Of a DNA stretch of 64,000 bases, positions 1 through 9,077 are shown one piece after another. The stretch's first letter is position 1. Every line of letters begins with the position of its first letter. The stretch spans positions 62,001-126,000 of the forward strand of contig NZ_JADMNM010000002.1 of the NCBI RefSeq assembly GCF_016461955.1. Direction: 5' to 3'. The position numbers and the translations under genes were made by a program. The stretch comes from Qipengyuania sp. YIM B01966. GTDB taxonomy: Bacteria > Pseudomonadota > Alphaproteobacteria > Sphingomonadales > Sphingomonadaceae. The notes below the pieces were generated by a model, which saw only the letters and a program-made list of their open reading frames with translations, ran no database searches and had not been told where the DNA came from.

Positions 1-1
1 G

Positions 2-1471
2 GCAACCAAGGACGCCGGGCAGATCGCCGGGCTCGAAGTGCTGCGAATCATCAACGAGCCGACCGCGGCCGCGCTCGCCTATGGCCTCGAAAAGAACGAC
101 GGCAAGACGATCGCGGTCTATGACCTTGGCGGCGGCACGTTCGACGTCTCGATTCTCGAAATTGGCGACGGCGTGTTCGAGGTCAAATCGACCAACGGCG
201 ATACCTTCCTTGGCGGCGAGGATTTCGATGCGGCGATCGTCGAATATCTGGCCGACAAGTTCAAGACGAAGGAAAACATGGACCTTCGTACCGACAAGCT
301 CGCGCTGCAGCGATTGAAGGAAGCTGCCGAGAAGGCGAAGATCGAACTTTCGAGCGCGCAGACCACCGAAATCAACCTGCCCTTCATCACTGCGCGCATG
401 GAAGGCGGCAGCACGACCCCGCTGCACCTGGTTGAAACGCTGACCCGGTCGGACCTCGAAAAGCTGGTCGCGCCGCTGATCGAGCGCACCAAGGAGCCGA
501 TGAAGAAGGCGCTGGCCGACGCCGGCATCAAGGCTTCGGACATCGACGAAGTCGTGCTGGTCGGCGGGCAGACGCGGATGCCGCGTGTGCGCGAGGTGGT
601 GAAGGACTTCTTCGGTAAGGAACCGCACACGGGCGTCAACCCCGATGAAGTCGTGGCGATGGGCGCTGCAATTCAGGGCGGCGTGCTGCAGGGCGACGTC
701 AAGGATGTGCTGCTGCTCGACGTCACCCCGCTGTCTCTGGGGATCGAGACGCTGGGCGGTGTGTTCACCCGCATGATCGATCGCAACACCACGATCCCGA
801 CGAAGAAAACGCAGACCTACTCCACCGCTGACGATAATCAGCAGGCGGTGACCATCCGCGTGTTTCAGGGCGAACGCGAAATGGCGGCGGACAACAAGCT
901 GCTGGGCCAGTTCGACCTGGTCGGCATTCCGCCGGCGCCGCGCGGGGTGCCGCAGATCGAGGTCACTTTCGACATCGACGCGAACGGCATCGTCAATGTC
1001 AGTGCCAAGGACAAGGGCACGGGCAAGGAGCAGCAGATCCGCATCCAGGCCTCGGGCGGGCTGTCGGACGCCGATATCGAGCAGATGGTCCAGGATGCGG
1101 AGAAATTCGCGGAAGAGGACAAGAAGCGCCGTGAAAGCGCCGAAGCGCGCAACCAGGCCGACAGCCTTGTCCACGCGACCGAGAAGCAGCTTGAAGAGCA
1201 TGGAGACAAGATCGACGCCTCGCTCAAGACCGAGGTCGAGCAGGCGATTGCCGGCGTCAAGACCGCGCTCGAAGGCGACGATGCGGCCGCGATCAACAGC
1301 AACGCGCAGGAATTGTCGCAGGTGGCCATGAAGATGGGCACGCAGATCTACGAGAAGGAACAGGCCAGTGCGGCCGGTGCGGATGCCGCGGCCGCGGGTG
1401 ATAGCCCGGCGGCGGATGATGGCGTGGTCGATGCCGAGTTCTCGGAAGTCGACGACGAAAACAAGGCCTGA
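2..1471 (+). CDS. dnaK: Chaperone DnaK (Hsp70), 5' truncated by window edge
   Basis: ATP-dependent Hsp70 chaperone of the cytoplasm that works with DnaJ and GrpE. The reading frame is already open at base 2 ([13 protein letters not shown]), so about 150 N-terminal residues lie outside the window and 489 remain. Visible hallmarks are [12 protein letters not shown], the phosphate-2 motif [10 protein letters not shown], the [10 protein letters not shown] motif, the linker [16 protein letters not shown], the substrate-binding beta sandwich and helical lid, and the typical tail [13 protein letters not shown]. dnaJ follows 76 bases downstream after a strong hairpin, the usual dnaK-dnaJ order. Identity is certain; only the start is missing. 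Confidence 0.98.
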   Translation, partial: ATKDAGQIAGLEVLRIINEPTAAALAYGLEKNDGKTIAVYDLGGGTFDVSILEIGDGVFEVKSTNGDTFLGGEDFDAAIVEYLADKFKTKENMDLRTDKLALQRLKEAAEKAKIELSSAQTTEINLPFITARMEGGSTTPLHLVETLTRSDLEKLVAPLIERTKEPMKKALADAGIKASDIDEVVLVGGQTRMPRVREVVKDFFGKEPHTGVNPDEVVAMGAAIQGGVLQGDVKDVLLLDVTPLSLGIETLGGVFTRMIDRNTTIPTKKTQTYSTADDNQQAVTIRVFQGEREMAADNKLLGQFDLVGIPPAPRGVPQIEVTFDIDANGIVNVSAKDKGTGKEQQIRIQASGGLSDADIEQMVQDAEKFAEEDKKRRESAEARNQADSLVHATEKQLEEHGDKIDASLKTEVEQAIAGVKTALEGDDAAAINSNAQELSQVAMKMGTQIYEKEQASAAGADAAAAGDSPAADDGVVDAEFSEVDDENKA

Positions 1472-1490
1472 TCACCACTGAACGTGTCAG

Positions 1491-1524
1491 CCGCCACCGA
1501 CGCCCGGCGTGTCGGTGGCGGTTT
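1491..1524 (+). terminator. Hairpin between dnaK and dnaJ, attenuator-like
   Basis: A perfect 11-base-pair inverted repeat (CCGCCACCGAC at 1491-1501 and its complement at 1511-1521) with a 9-base loop is followed by only three T residues. The stem is strong but the U-tract is weak, so it may act as a partial terminator or 3'-end stabiliser that makes dnaJ message less abundant than dnaK message. The structure is seen directly; the role is inferred. Confidence 0.6.
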
Positions 1525-1547
1525 GATATTCAGTCTGGAACTGCTCC

Positions 1548-2660
1548 ATGCCCGCCACGGAAATCGACTATTACGAGTTGCTCGGCGTCGCGCGCGATGC
1601 TGACGGCGATACGATCAAATCTGCCTATCGCCGCATCGCGATGGAATGTCACCCTGACCGCAACCCCGGCTGCGCCGACAGCGAAGCGCGGTTCAAGGCC
1701 GTCAGCGCGGCGTACGATTGCCTGAAAGATCCACAGAAGCGCGCAGCCTACGACCGGTTTGGCCACGCCGCTTTCAATGGCATGGGCGGTGCCGGGCCGC
1801 AGGATTTCGGCGATATCGGCGATATTTTCGAGACCATCTTCGGCAGCGCCTTTGGCGGCGGCGGCGGGCGGCAGCAGGTCCGCCGGGGCGCCGATTTGCG
1901 CTACGACATGGAAATCACCCTCGACGAGGCGTTTCACGGCGTAAAGCGCGAGATCGAGATCGAGGTCAGCCAGAACTGCACAACCTGCGACGGCAGCGGC
2001 ACCAAGCCGGGTACCGGAACGCGGACCTGCAATCTGTGCGGCGGCCATGGCAAGGTGCGCGCCAAGCAGGGCTTCTTCGTGGTCGAACGCGCGTGCCCCT
2101 CGTGCAACGGACGCGGCGAGGTGATCGAGAGCCCGTGCGGCGAATGCCGGGGCGAGGGGCGGGTGGATCGTCCCCGCCGGCTGGAGGTCGATATTCCGCC
2201 CGGCGTAGATACCGGCACCCGCATCCGCCTCGCTGACAAGGGCGAAGCCGGGCTCTACGGCGCTCCGCCCGGAGATCTTTACATCTTCCTGCATGTCAGC
2301 CGCCACAAGCTGTTCGAGCGCGAGGGCACGACGCTGATTGCGCATCTGCCGATCAGCTTCACCACCGCTGCCCTGGGCGGCACGGTCGATATTCCGGATC
2401 TCGGCGGGACGGCGCACGCGCTGACTATTTCTCCCGGCATTCAGTCGGGCAAGCAATTGCGTATTCGCGGCGCCGGGATGCCGGTGCTCCAGGGGCGTGG
2501 TCGCGGCGACATGGTGGTCGAGGTGGCGGTCGAAACGCCAACCAGACTCACGGCCCGCCAGAAGGAACTGCTGCGCGAATTTCAGGAGACCGAAACAGGC
2601 GAGGAATGCCCGGAGAGCCGCGGCTTCTTCGACCGGCTTAAGGACGCGCTGGGCGGCTAG
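1548..2660 (+). CDS. dnaJ: Chaperone DnaJ (Hsp40, type I)
   Basis: Co-chaperone that delivers unfolded clients to DnaK and stimulates its ATPase. The 370-residue protein has the full type I layout: an N-terminal J domain with the HPD motif (CHPDRN, about residue 36), a Gly/Phe-rich linker, four zinc-binding CxxCxGxG repeats (CTTCDGSG, CNLCGGHG, CPSCNGRG, CGECRGEG) at roughly residues 143-212, and the C-terminal substrate-binding domains. Start is the ATG at 1548. Its stop codon overlaps the stop of the convergent patatin-like gene: the four bases CTAG at 2657-2660 serve both strands. Confidence 0.98.
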   Translation: MPATEIDYYELLGVARDADGDTIKSAYRRIAMECHPDRNPGCADSEARFKAVSAAYDCLKDPQKRAAYDRFGHAAFNGMGGAGPQDFGDIGDIFETIFGSAFGGGGGRQQVRRGADLRYDMEITLDEAFHGVKREIEIEVSQNCTTCDGSGTKPGTGTRTCNLCGGHGKVRAKQGFFVVERACPSCNGRGEVIESPCGECRGEGRVDRPRRLEVDIPPGVDTGTRIRLADKGEAGLYGAPPGDLYIFLHVSRHKLFEREGTTLIAHLPISFTTAALGGTVDIPDLGGTAHALTISPGIQSGKQLRIRGAGMPVLQGRGRGDMVVEVAVETPTRLTARQKELLREFQETETGEECPESRGFFDRLKDALGG

Positions 2661-4963
2661 GCGAGCTTGGCCGCGATTTCCGCCCGCAGGCCAGGGACAA
2701 GACGCGGGTCAGCGGTCAGGCGCTGCTCCTCCTCGTCGAGAATTGCGAGAAACAGCGCCTTTTTCGCGGCACGGATTTCGGCTTCGGGCGCGGGTTGATC
2801 GAGCGTCGAATAGACCAGATCGACCACCCGCTCGGCGCCGTGGAGCCGGCCCCACAGATAGTCGTTCTCGCGGTAAGACCGGCTGAAAAACGCGCCGAAA
2901 TTATAGAATTCGATGCCGCGCAGCGTCTCTTCGGTACCGCCCCGGATCGACAGCGCATCTTCGGGGCTGATCCGGTCCACTTTGATCGGATCGAATTCAT
3001 TATATCCGTCCTCTCGCAGCAGGGGCAGGGTGGCAACGTCGTAGAACGGGAAACCGAGATAGGTCAGCAGCACCCGGCGCCGCAGCGGGCGGGGCATGGC
3101 GGCGAGGGCCGCCTCGAGCATTGCTTCGGCCGCGAGATCGGTTTCCGGCAGCAGCCGGCTGGCCGCCAGTGTATCGATCGCGGTACCCGGCGCTATCAGC
3201 ACGTTACCTGCAGCAGCGGTCACGCCAGGGCCAAGATCGCGGCCCCGTTCGAGCGGAAAATACAGCGCGAGTATTTCGTAAATAGCCTCGCGCGCGCGCT
3301 CGAGGTCGGCGGCCGAAATGCTCTCGTCGAGTTCCCAATCGCGCGACAGCCGCCGGGCGATCAGGCGAAGGCGGCGGATGCGAAAGCCGATATCGTGCGC
3401 GCGAAAGAAGGCGATCGCCCCCGGTGTCGCCCCGCCGGCGGGCGTGGACAGACGCGCGAGCCCACGCTGCGCCAGCTCTTCGCGGAGGCGTAGCGCGATG
3501 GTGGTCAGCGGTGGCGCGTCGGCGGCCGGGGCGTGATCGGCAATGATCCTTGCCAGCCGATCGACTATTCCCGCCATCTTCGCCTGAGCATAAGGGACGA
3601 AGGCATAACCCGCCTGCTCAGCGGCGGCCTGCTGGGCTTTCTCGCGCCACCCGGCGAGGCGGCGAGCGGTCGGCCGGTCGAGAAACAGGGTGCGGCCAAA
3701 CAGCCGTTCCACGCTGGCCTCGACCTCGGGGCGCAGCGCACCGATAACCTGACGCAGTCGATCAGCCTCGCGGGATTGGGCGGCAAGTTGATCGAGATTG
3801 TCGCGGATCGGCTGTTCGCGCGGGATGGTGGACAACGACCCGAAGATCGCACCAAAGAACGAAACCGCACCGTCCCCATTGCGCTGGCGCGCGGCGTGCC
3901 GGTTGGGCCGGGGGTCGATATAGATGAACCGGCGATCAACCTCGCGCTGCGCCGGACGCCCCTCCAATGCGCGCGTCGCTTCGGCAAAGGGGGCGTTCAC
4001 CAGCACCGACCCATCGATCAACGACACCTGCTCGGTGCGCCCCTGACGGACATGGGCCGGCATGACGCGGGCCAGGAACGCTGTGCGGGTGGGCCAGTCG
4101 GTGCCGGTCTCAGCCAGCAGTGCATCGATCTCCGCGAGCTGCAATGGCGGGAAGGCGCCGGGGAAGCTGGCGGTGGAGCGCGCGGCGAAGACCAGCTCGG
4201 CCGGGTCAGCCAGATCCTCTCCGCCTGCCGCGGGCACGGGGGAGCGAAAGCCGACCGGCATCCGATGTTCGCTTTCTTCGGCCAGCGGTGGGCTGTTCAG
4301 GGGGAGCAGCGCCAGATAGCCATGAAAGTCGGTCGCGGTCACAAACAGGTCGAGCGGGTGGCCTGGCGGCAACAAGGGTTGGCCCTGCGGTCCGGCGCGC
4401 ATCGCGCCCAGCGCGTCCCGCAGCAGACGGGCAAAACGCAGGCCGGAGAAGGGCGGTTGGAACCAGCGGCCCCGGATAAGCCGCGAAACCTTGCCACGCA
4501 CTTCGGCACGGGTCTCGGGCGATACGCTTTCACTAACGACATTGCCGGGTCGCCGCAGCAGCCACCAGACCAGTGGCTGCGCCCAACTCTTGGCGAACCG
4601 CCAGGCAGGCACCGCTTCGCGCGCGACGAGGCTGTCAGTGTCGGCATGGGAAAGCCACAGATCGGTTAACGGGTCGAGCGACTGCCCCGAATGAATGGCC
4701 TGCGCCAAGAACACCGCATTGATCCCGCCTGCGCTTGCTCCAGTGAGAATGTCGGGCAGTATGCGCAGCCGCAGCCGATGCCGCTGCTCCAGATCGCGCA
4801 GCAGCCTTACGTAGCCGACGGCATGGGGCGCGCCCTCACCGGAGTGGTACGCGCGGCTAGCCTGCGCGAGATGCCAGATCTCCTTAGTGACCCCGTGCAT
4901 ATAGACAGCGAGGCTGACGCCGCCGTAGCATACCAGGGCAAGGCGCAATTCCTTCTGCCGCAT
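2657..4963 (-). CDS. Patatin-like phospholipase with DUF3376-type extension
   Basis: Predicted lipid acyl hydrolase of 768 residues. The N-terminal patatin domain shows an oxyanion-loop-like LVCYGGVSLAVYMHG stretch, the nucleophile elbow GASAG (Ser77) and a later DGS (in SLIDGSVLVNAPF), which fits the catalytic Asp of the Ser-Asp dyad; most patatins have DGG or DGA there. The long C-terminal half, rich in Arg and Leu, matches what I know of patatin-related proteins carrying DUF3376. No signal peptide is evident, so the protein is probably cytoplasmic or membrane-associated. It is divergent from radA and convergent with dnaJ. The substrate cannot be told from sequence. Confidence 0.85.
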   Translation of the reverse strand: MRQKELRLALVCYGGVSLAVYMHGVTKEIWHLAQASRAYHSGEGAPHAVGYVRLLRDLEQRHRLRLRILPDILTGASAGGINAVFLAQAIHSGQSLDPLTDLWLSHADTDSLVAREAVPAWRFAKSWAQPLVWWLLRRPGNVVSESVSPETRAEVRGKVSRLIRGRWFQPPFSGLRFARLLRDALGAMRAGPQGQPLLPPGHPLDLFVTATDFHGYLALLPLNSPPLAEESEHRMPVGFRSPVPAAGGEDLADPAELVFAARSTASFPGAFPPLQLAEIDALLAETGTDWPTRTAFLARVMPAHVRQGRTEQVSLIDGSVLVNAPFAEATRALEGRPAQREVDRRFIYIDPRPNRHAARQRNGDGAVSFFGAIFGSLSTIPREQPIRDNLDQLAAQSREADRLRQVIGALRPEVEASVERLFGRTLFLDRPTARRLAGWREKAQQAAAEQAGYAFVPYAQAKMAGIVDRLARIIADHAPAADAPPLTTIALRLREELAQRGLARLSTPAGGATPGAIAFFRAHDIGFRIRRLRLIARRLSRDWELDESISAADLERAREAIYEILALYFPLERGRDLGPGVTAAAGNVLIAPGTAIDTLAASRLLPETDLAAEAMLEAALAAMPRPLRRRVLLTYLGFPFYDVATLPLLREDGYNEFDPIKVDRISPEDALSIRGGTEETLRGIEFYNFGAFFSRSYRENDYLWGRLHGAERVVDLVYSTLDQPAPEAEIRAAKKALFLAILDEEEQRLTADPRLVPGLRAEIAAKLA

Positions 4964-5035
4964 CGCTGTTTATAGAGCAGCTTTGCCCCACGCTTGGCAA
5001 TTGCGTTCGTTAAATGTTCCCGCTACCCGCCGGAT

Positions 5036-6403
5036 ATGGCCAAGCCGAAGCGACGTTTTATCTGTCAGGAATGCGGCGGCGTAGCCTCGCGGTGGCAGGG
5101 GCAATGTCCCGAATGTGGCGAGTGGAACACGCTGGTCGAAGACGCGCCGGCCACCGTTTTTTCGCTGAAACACGATCTTTCTACCGGCGGCCGCGCGGTC
5201 GAATTCGTCGCGCTCGACGCGCCGGCGGAGGAGCTTGCCCGGCGCAGCACCGGTCTTGCCGAGTTTGACCGCGCATTAGGCGGCGGACTGGTGCCGGGTT
5301 CGGCGGTGCTGATGGGCGGCGAGCCGGGGATTGGAAAATCCACGCTGCTGCTCCAGGCCGCGGCGGTGATCGCGCGAAGGGGCGAAGGCACGGTCTATGT
5401 CAGCGGCGAAGAGGCAACCGCGCAGGTGCGGATGCGCGCGCGCCGGTTGGGCCTGGCCGATGCCCCGATCAAGCTGGCAGCCGCAACCTCGGTTCGCGAC
5501 ATTCTGACCACGCTCGCGGCGATGCCGCCTCCCGCGCTGCTGGTGATCGATTCGATCCAGACGATGCATTCCGACACCATCGAAGGTGCGCCGGGCACGG
5601 TCAGCCAGGTGCGCGGCTGTGCGTTCGAACTGATCCGCTACGCCAAGCAGCAGCATGGCACAGCGCTGGTGCTGGTAGGCCACGTTACTAAAGACGGCAG
5701 CATCGCCGGCCCGCGCGTACTGGAACACATGGTCGATGTGGTAATGAGCTTCGAGGGGGAGCGCAGCCACCAATACCGCATCCTGCGCGCGCTCAAGAAC
5801 CGGTTCGGCGCGGTGGACGAGATCGGCGTGTTCGCGATGGCTACCGGCGGGCTGGAAGAGGTCGCCAATCCGTCGCTGCTGTTTCTGTCTGGTCGTGACG
5901 AGCCACTTGCGGGGAGCGCCGTCTTCCCGGCGCTGGAGGGCACAAGGCCGGTGCTGGTCGAAATTCAGGCACTGATCGTGCGCCTGCAATCGGGGGCCAC
6001 GCCGCGGCGCGCGGTGGTGGGCTGGGATTCGGGCCGGCTGGCGATGCTGCTGGCGGTGCTGGAATCGCGCTGCGGGCTGAACTTCTCGGCCGCGGAGGTT
6101 TATCTCAACGTGTCGGGCGGTTACCGGCTGGTGGATCCCGCGGCCGATCTGGCGGTGGCTGCGGCACTGGTTTCGGCGATGGCCGACCGCCCGTTGCCTG
6201 ACCGTTCCGTGTGGCTGGGCGAGGTGTCGCTGGCAGGTGAAATTCGCCCGGTGGCCCATGCCGGTTTGCGCCTGCGCGAGGCCGCAAAGCTCGGCTTTGC
6301 CACCGGATATGGCCCGGCCGGTAGTGTCAACGACACTGCGCTGGCGTTCACCGGCTTGCGGCAACTGGCCAATCTCGTTGACCGGGTGATGGTCCGCGCA
6401 TAG
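5036..6403 (+). CDS. radA: DNA repair protein RadA
   Basis: RecA-like ATPase and branch-migration helicase acting in homologous recombination. The N-terminus has a C4 zinc finger (Cys10, Cys13, Cys24, Cys27), then Walker A GGEPGIGKST at about residues 94-103, the RadA-specific KNRFG motif (LKNRFGAVDEIG) and a C-terminal Lon-protease-like domain. An upstream in-frame ATG/GTG region begins at 4994, but MAKPKRRFICQECG at 5036 matches the family start and gives the usual length of 455 residues. cvpA follows 12 bases downstream. Confidence 0.97.
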   Translation: MAKPKRRFICQECGGVASRWQGQCPECGEWNTLVEDAPATVFSLKHDLSTGGRAVEFVALDAPAEELARRSTGLAEFDRALGGGLVPGSAVLMGGEPGIGKSTLLLQAAAVIARRGEGTVYVSGEEATAQVRMRARRLGLADAPIKLAAATSVRDILTTLAAMPPPALLVIDSIQTMHSDTIEGAPGTVSQVRGCAFELIRYAKQQHGTALVLVGHVTKDGSIAGPRVLEHMVDVVMSFEGERSHQYRILRALKNRFGAVDEIGVFAMATGGLEEVANPSLLFLSGRDEPLAGSAVFPALEGTRPVLVEIQALIVRLQSGATPRRAVVGWDSGRLAMLLAVLESRCGLNFSAAEVYLNVSGGYRLVDPAADLAVAAALVSAMADRPLPDRSVWLGEVSLAGEIRPVAHAGLRLREAAKLGFATGYGPAGSVNDTALAFTGLRQLANLVDRVMVRA

Positions 6404-6415
6404 ACCCTGCGGCCC

Positions 6416-6943
6416 ATGACGGCCTTCGATCTGATCGTATTGTTGATAGTCGGCGTGGCCGCGATTGGCGGCTTCAGCCGGGGCTTCGTGCAGGAGGTGC
6501 TGTCGCTGGCGTCCTGGATCCTGGCGCTGATGGCAATCAGTACGCTGCATACGCCGCTGTACAATTTCATCCTGCAATATGTCGGCAACGGGACGACGTC
6601 CGCTGTGCTCGCCTTCTCGCTGCTGTTGCTGGTGCCTTACGCGGCGATGAAGCTCATTGCCGGGTGGGCCGGCAATACGACCCGGAAATCGATTCTTGGC
6701 CCGGTCGACCGCGTGCTCGGTTTCGGCTTCGGAGCGGTCAAAGGGGCGATCGTGTGCGTTGCGGCCTTTTCCCTGCTGGTGCTTGGCTACGATACGGTTT
6801 GGGGCATTGCGGGCCGCCCGGCTTGGATGACAACGGCCCGCACCTATCCGGCGATCAATGCCGGGGCAACCGAACTGGTTGACCTGATCGCTGATCGGCG
6901 CGCGGAAGTCTCCGCGGCGCAGGAGCGCCTCGGCGCCGAATAG
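6416..6943 (+). CDS. cvpA: CvpA family membrane protein
   Basis: Inner-membrane protein of 175 residues with about four hydrophobic segments, first LIVLLIVGVAAIGGF. It has the family signature GFSRGFVQEVLSLASWILAL near the N-terminus and a conserved second half, GPVDRVLGFGFGAVKGAIV. CvpA was named for colicin V production and is linked in other bacteria to envelope integrity and to purF regulation; its biochemical role is not settled. The gene lies 12 bases after radA and 13 before the IscU-like gene, so the three are probably co-transcribed. Confidence 0.93.
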   Translation: MTAFDLIVLLIVGVAAIGGFSRGFVQEVLSLASWILALMAISTLHTPLYNFILQYVGNGTTSAVLAFSLLLLVPYAAMKLIAGWAGNTTRKSILGPVDRVLGFGFGAVKGAIVCVAAFSLLVLGYDTVWGIAGRPAWMTTARTYPAINAGATELVDLIADRRAEVSAAQERLGAE

Positions 6944-6956
6944 GCCATCCGACGCG

Positions 6957-7391
6957 ATGATAGCGACAACCAAGCTCTACACTCCGGCCCTGTTGGGCCT
7001 CGCGGTCGAACTCGCCAATTATCCGTTGACTGATGATTTTCCTTTGCGTGCAGAAGTGCGCTCTCCCGTTTGCGGGTCGGTCATGGCCATCGGCCTCGAC
7101 ACCGGTGCCGGGGGCCAAATTATTGCGGCAGGTGCGCGGGTAACCGCCTGCGCGGTCGGGCAGGCTGCCGCCGCGATCTGCCTTGCCGGGCTTTCCGGAT
7201 GCAATGCGGCAGCAGTGGAGGCTGCGCTTGGCGACATTACCGCATGGCTGAACGGGAGCGATCAGCAGCCCGCCTGGCCTGGCATCGGCGCGTTGGCAGA
7301 AACGCGGTCATACTCGGCGCGGCATGGAGCGATCCTCTTGCCGTGGAGAGCGGTCCAGGCCGCGCTTTCCAACCCTGAACCACGCGGCTAG
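6957..7391 (+). CDS. IscU/NifU-N-like iron-sulfur scaffold protein, degenerate
   Basis: A 144-residue protein resembling the IscU/SufU scaffold fold. The first ligand region reads SPVCGSV, where scaffolds usually have CGD, and the second reads VTACAVGQAAAA. At the place of the third cysteine (usually R-x-x-C-A-x-L-P-W) the sequence is RHGAILLPW, so the Cys is replaced by Gly. It may therefore bind clusters differently or serve as a non-assembling paralogue. It sits directly after cvpA. The family call rests on motif resemblance, and I would not assign a reaction. Confidence 0.7.
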   Translation: MIATTKLYTPALLGLAVELANYPLTDDFPLRAEVRSPVCGSVMAIGLDTGAGGQIIAAGARVTACAVGQAAAAICLAGLSGCNAAAVEAALGDITAWLNGSDQQPAWPGIGALAETRSYSARHGAILLPWRAVQAALSNPEPRG

Positions 7392-7421
7392 AGCCGCTGC
7401 CTGCCATTGGGGAGGTCAGGG

Positions 7422-9074
7422 ATGGCGCACGACCCGGCGCTCGGCCTAGGCGAGCCGAGCGACAAGGAAATCAGGTTGGTCATTGCCGCGAGCAGCGCCG
7501 GCACGGTGTTCGAGTGGTACGATTTCTTCATCTACGGCACGCTCGCCGCGCTGATCGGCAAGGCGTTCTTCCCCGCAGATAACGAAACCCTGCAATTGCT
7601 GCTGGTGTGGGCCGGTTTCGCCGTCGGGTTCGGGTTCCGGCCGCTTGGCGCCATCCTGTTCGGCTTTCTGGGCGACCGGTTGGGGCGCAAATATACCTTT
7701 CTGGTGACTGTAACGCTGATGGGCATCGCCACCGCGGGGGTGGGGCTTATCCCGTCGGCAGCGACAATCGGGCTGGCGGCGCCGGCGATCGTGATTGTCC
7801 TGCGGATCCTGCAGGGGCTGGCGCTGGGCGGCGAATATGGCGGCGCGGCGGTCTATGTCGCCGAACACGCCCCACCGGAAAAGCGCGGCTTTTATACCGG
7901 TTTCATTCAGGCCAGCGTGGTCGGCGGTTTCGTGCTGTCGATCCTGGTGGTGATCCTGTGCCGCGCGCTGATCCCCGAGGACGCCTTTGCCGCCTGGGGC
8001 TGGCGGGTGCCGTTTCTGCTCAGCCTGATCCTTCTCGGGATCAGCCTGTGGATGCGCCTCAAACTGAGCGAAAGCCCGGTGTTCAAGGCGATGAAGGACG
8101 CCGGCGAAATGGCGAAGAACCCGTTCGTCGAAAGCTTCACCTATCCCGGCAACAAGAAGCGGATTTTCGTGGCGCTGTTCGGCATCACCGGTGTGCTGAC
8201 GACGATCTGGTATACCGCGTTCTTTTCCGGAATGAGTTTCCTGCGCGGGCCGATGCGGATGGACGAAACGCTGGTCGAAATCGTGATGCTGGTCGCCGCG
8301 ACGCTGTCGATGGGGTTCTATGTGCTGGTGGGCAAGTGGTCGGACCGGGTGGGGCGCAAGCTGCCGATCATACTGGGCGCGCTGGCCACGCTGGTGCTGC
8401 TGTTTCCGTTATTCTGGGGCATTGGCGCCCTGGCCAATCCGGCTCTGGCCGCCAGCGCGCGCGCGGCCCCGGTGGTCGTGGCAGGCGCGGGGTGCACCTA
8501 CGATCCCTTCGCCAGCAAACAGTCCACGCCGTGCGGCAAGCTGCTCGCTGACCTGACGGCGCTGGGCGTCAGTTACGATATTGCCGACCACTCCGGCGTT
8601 GCCCGTCTCTCGGTGGGCGGCCTGCTCGCGCCGGTCGACGCAGCGGACGATGCAGCCCGCAAGCCGGCGCTCCAGGCCGCGCTCGAAGCGAGGGGCTATG
8701 ATTTTTCCATGCAACGGCCGTCTGCCTCCCGTCTGGCAGGGATCGTCGCGCTGCTGGTGGCGCTCGGCATCCTTTCCGCACTTACCTACGGTCCGGTGGC
8801 GGCGCTGCTGGCAGAGATGTTTCCGCCGCAAATCCGCTATTCCTCGATGTCGATCCCTTATCATATCGGCGCCGGCTATCTCGGGGGGTTCCTGCCGCTG
8901 ATCGCCGGCTACATCGTGGCGATTACCGGCAATGCCTATGCCGGGTTGTGGTACACTTGGGCGATTGTAGCATTCGGGCTGCTCGTGGCCTGGTGGGGTC
9001 TGCCCGGCGGTCCGCCGCGCGATTTCACCGCGGTGGACCGCGAGGCGCCGCCGGTTTCGCCCGCCATGCCCTGA
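7422..9074 (+). CDS. MHS-family MFS transporter with large soluble insertion
   Basis: Major facilitator superfamily symporter of the metabolite:H+ type. The N-terminus SSAGTVFEWYDFFIYGTLAA and the loop GFLGDRLGRKYTFL are hallmarks of the MHS family (ShiA/ProP/KgtP relatives). The protein is 550 residues, about 120 longer than classic members. The extra length lies around residues 345-425 between late transmembrane helices and holds a soluble segment with two cysteines (GAGCTYDPF and TPCGKLL). The start chosen is ATG at 7422, just after GGGGAGG at 7409-7415; the upstream TTG at 7407 lies before that site. The substrate is unknown. alr follows after 3 bases, suggesting co-transcription. Confidence 0.88.
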   Translation: MAHDPALGLGEPSDKEIRLVIAASSAGTVFEWYDFFIYGTLAALIGKAFFPADNETLQLLLVWAGFAVGFGFRPLGAILFGFLGDRLGRKYTFLVTVTLMGIATAGVGLIPSAATIGLAAPAIVIVLRILQGLALGGEYGGAAVYVAEHAPPEKRGFYTGFIQASVVGGFVLSILVVILCRALIPEDAFAAWGWRVPFLLSLILLGISLWMRLKLSESPVFKAMKDAGEMAKNPFVESFTYPGNKKRIFVALFGITGVLTTIWYTAFFSGMSFLRGPMRMDETLVEIVMLVAATLSMGFYVLVGKWSDRVGRKLPIILGALATLVLLFPLFWGIGALANPALAASARAAPVVVAGAGCTYDPFASKQSTPCGKLLADLTALGVSYDIADHSGVARLSVGGLLAPVDAADDAARKPALQAALEARGYDFSMQRPSASRLAGIVALLVALGILSALTYGPVAALLAEMFPPQIRYSSMSIPYHIGAGYLGGFLPLIAGYIVAITGNAYAGLWYTWAIVAFGLLVAWWGLPGGPPRDFTAVDREAPPVSPAMP

Positions 9075-9077
9075 GCC

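Noticed and set aside
1530-2456. 308-codon minus-strand frame opposite dnaJ
   Set aside because: Shadow of dnaJ, including antisense of its zinc-finger repeats, with no ribosome-binding site.
3533-4669. 378-codon plus-strand frame opposite the patatin-like gene
   Set aside because: Antisense of the GASAG-containing patatin gene; composition is Gly/Arg/Gln-rich and no motif is present.
5276-6973. 565-codon minus-strand frame opposite radA and cvpA
   Set aside because: Antisense shadow; product is Gln/His/Arg-rich without domains, while radA and cvpA are certain.
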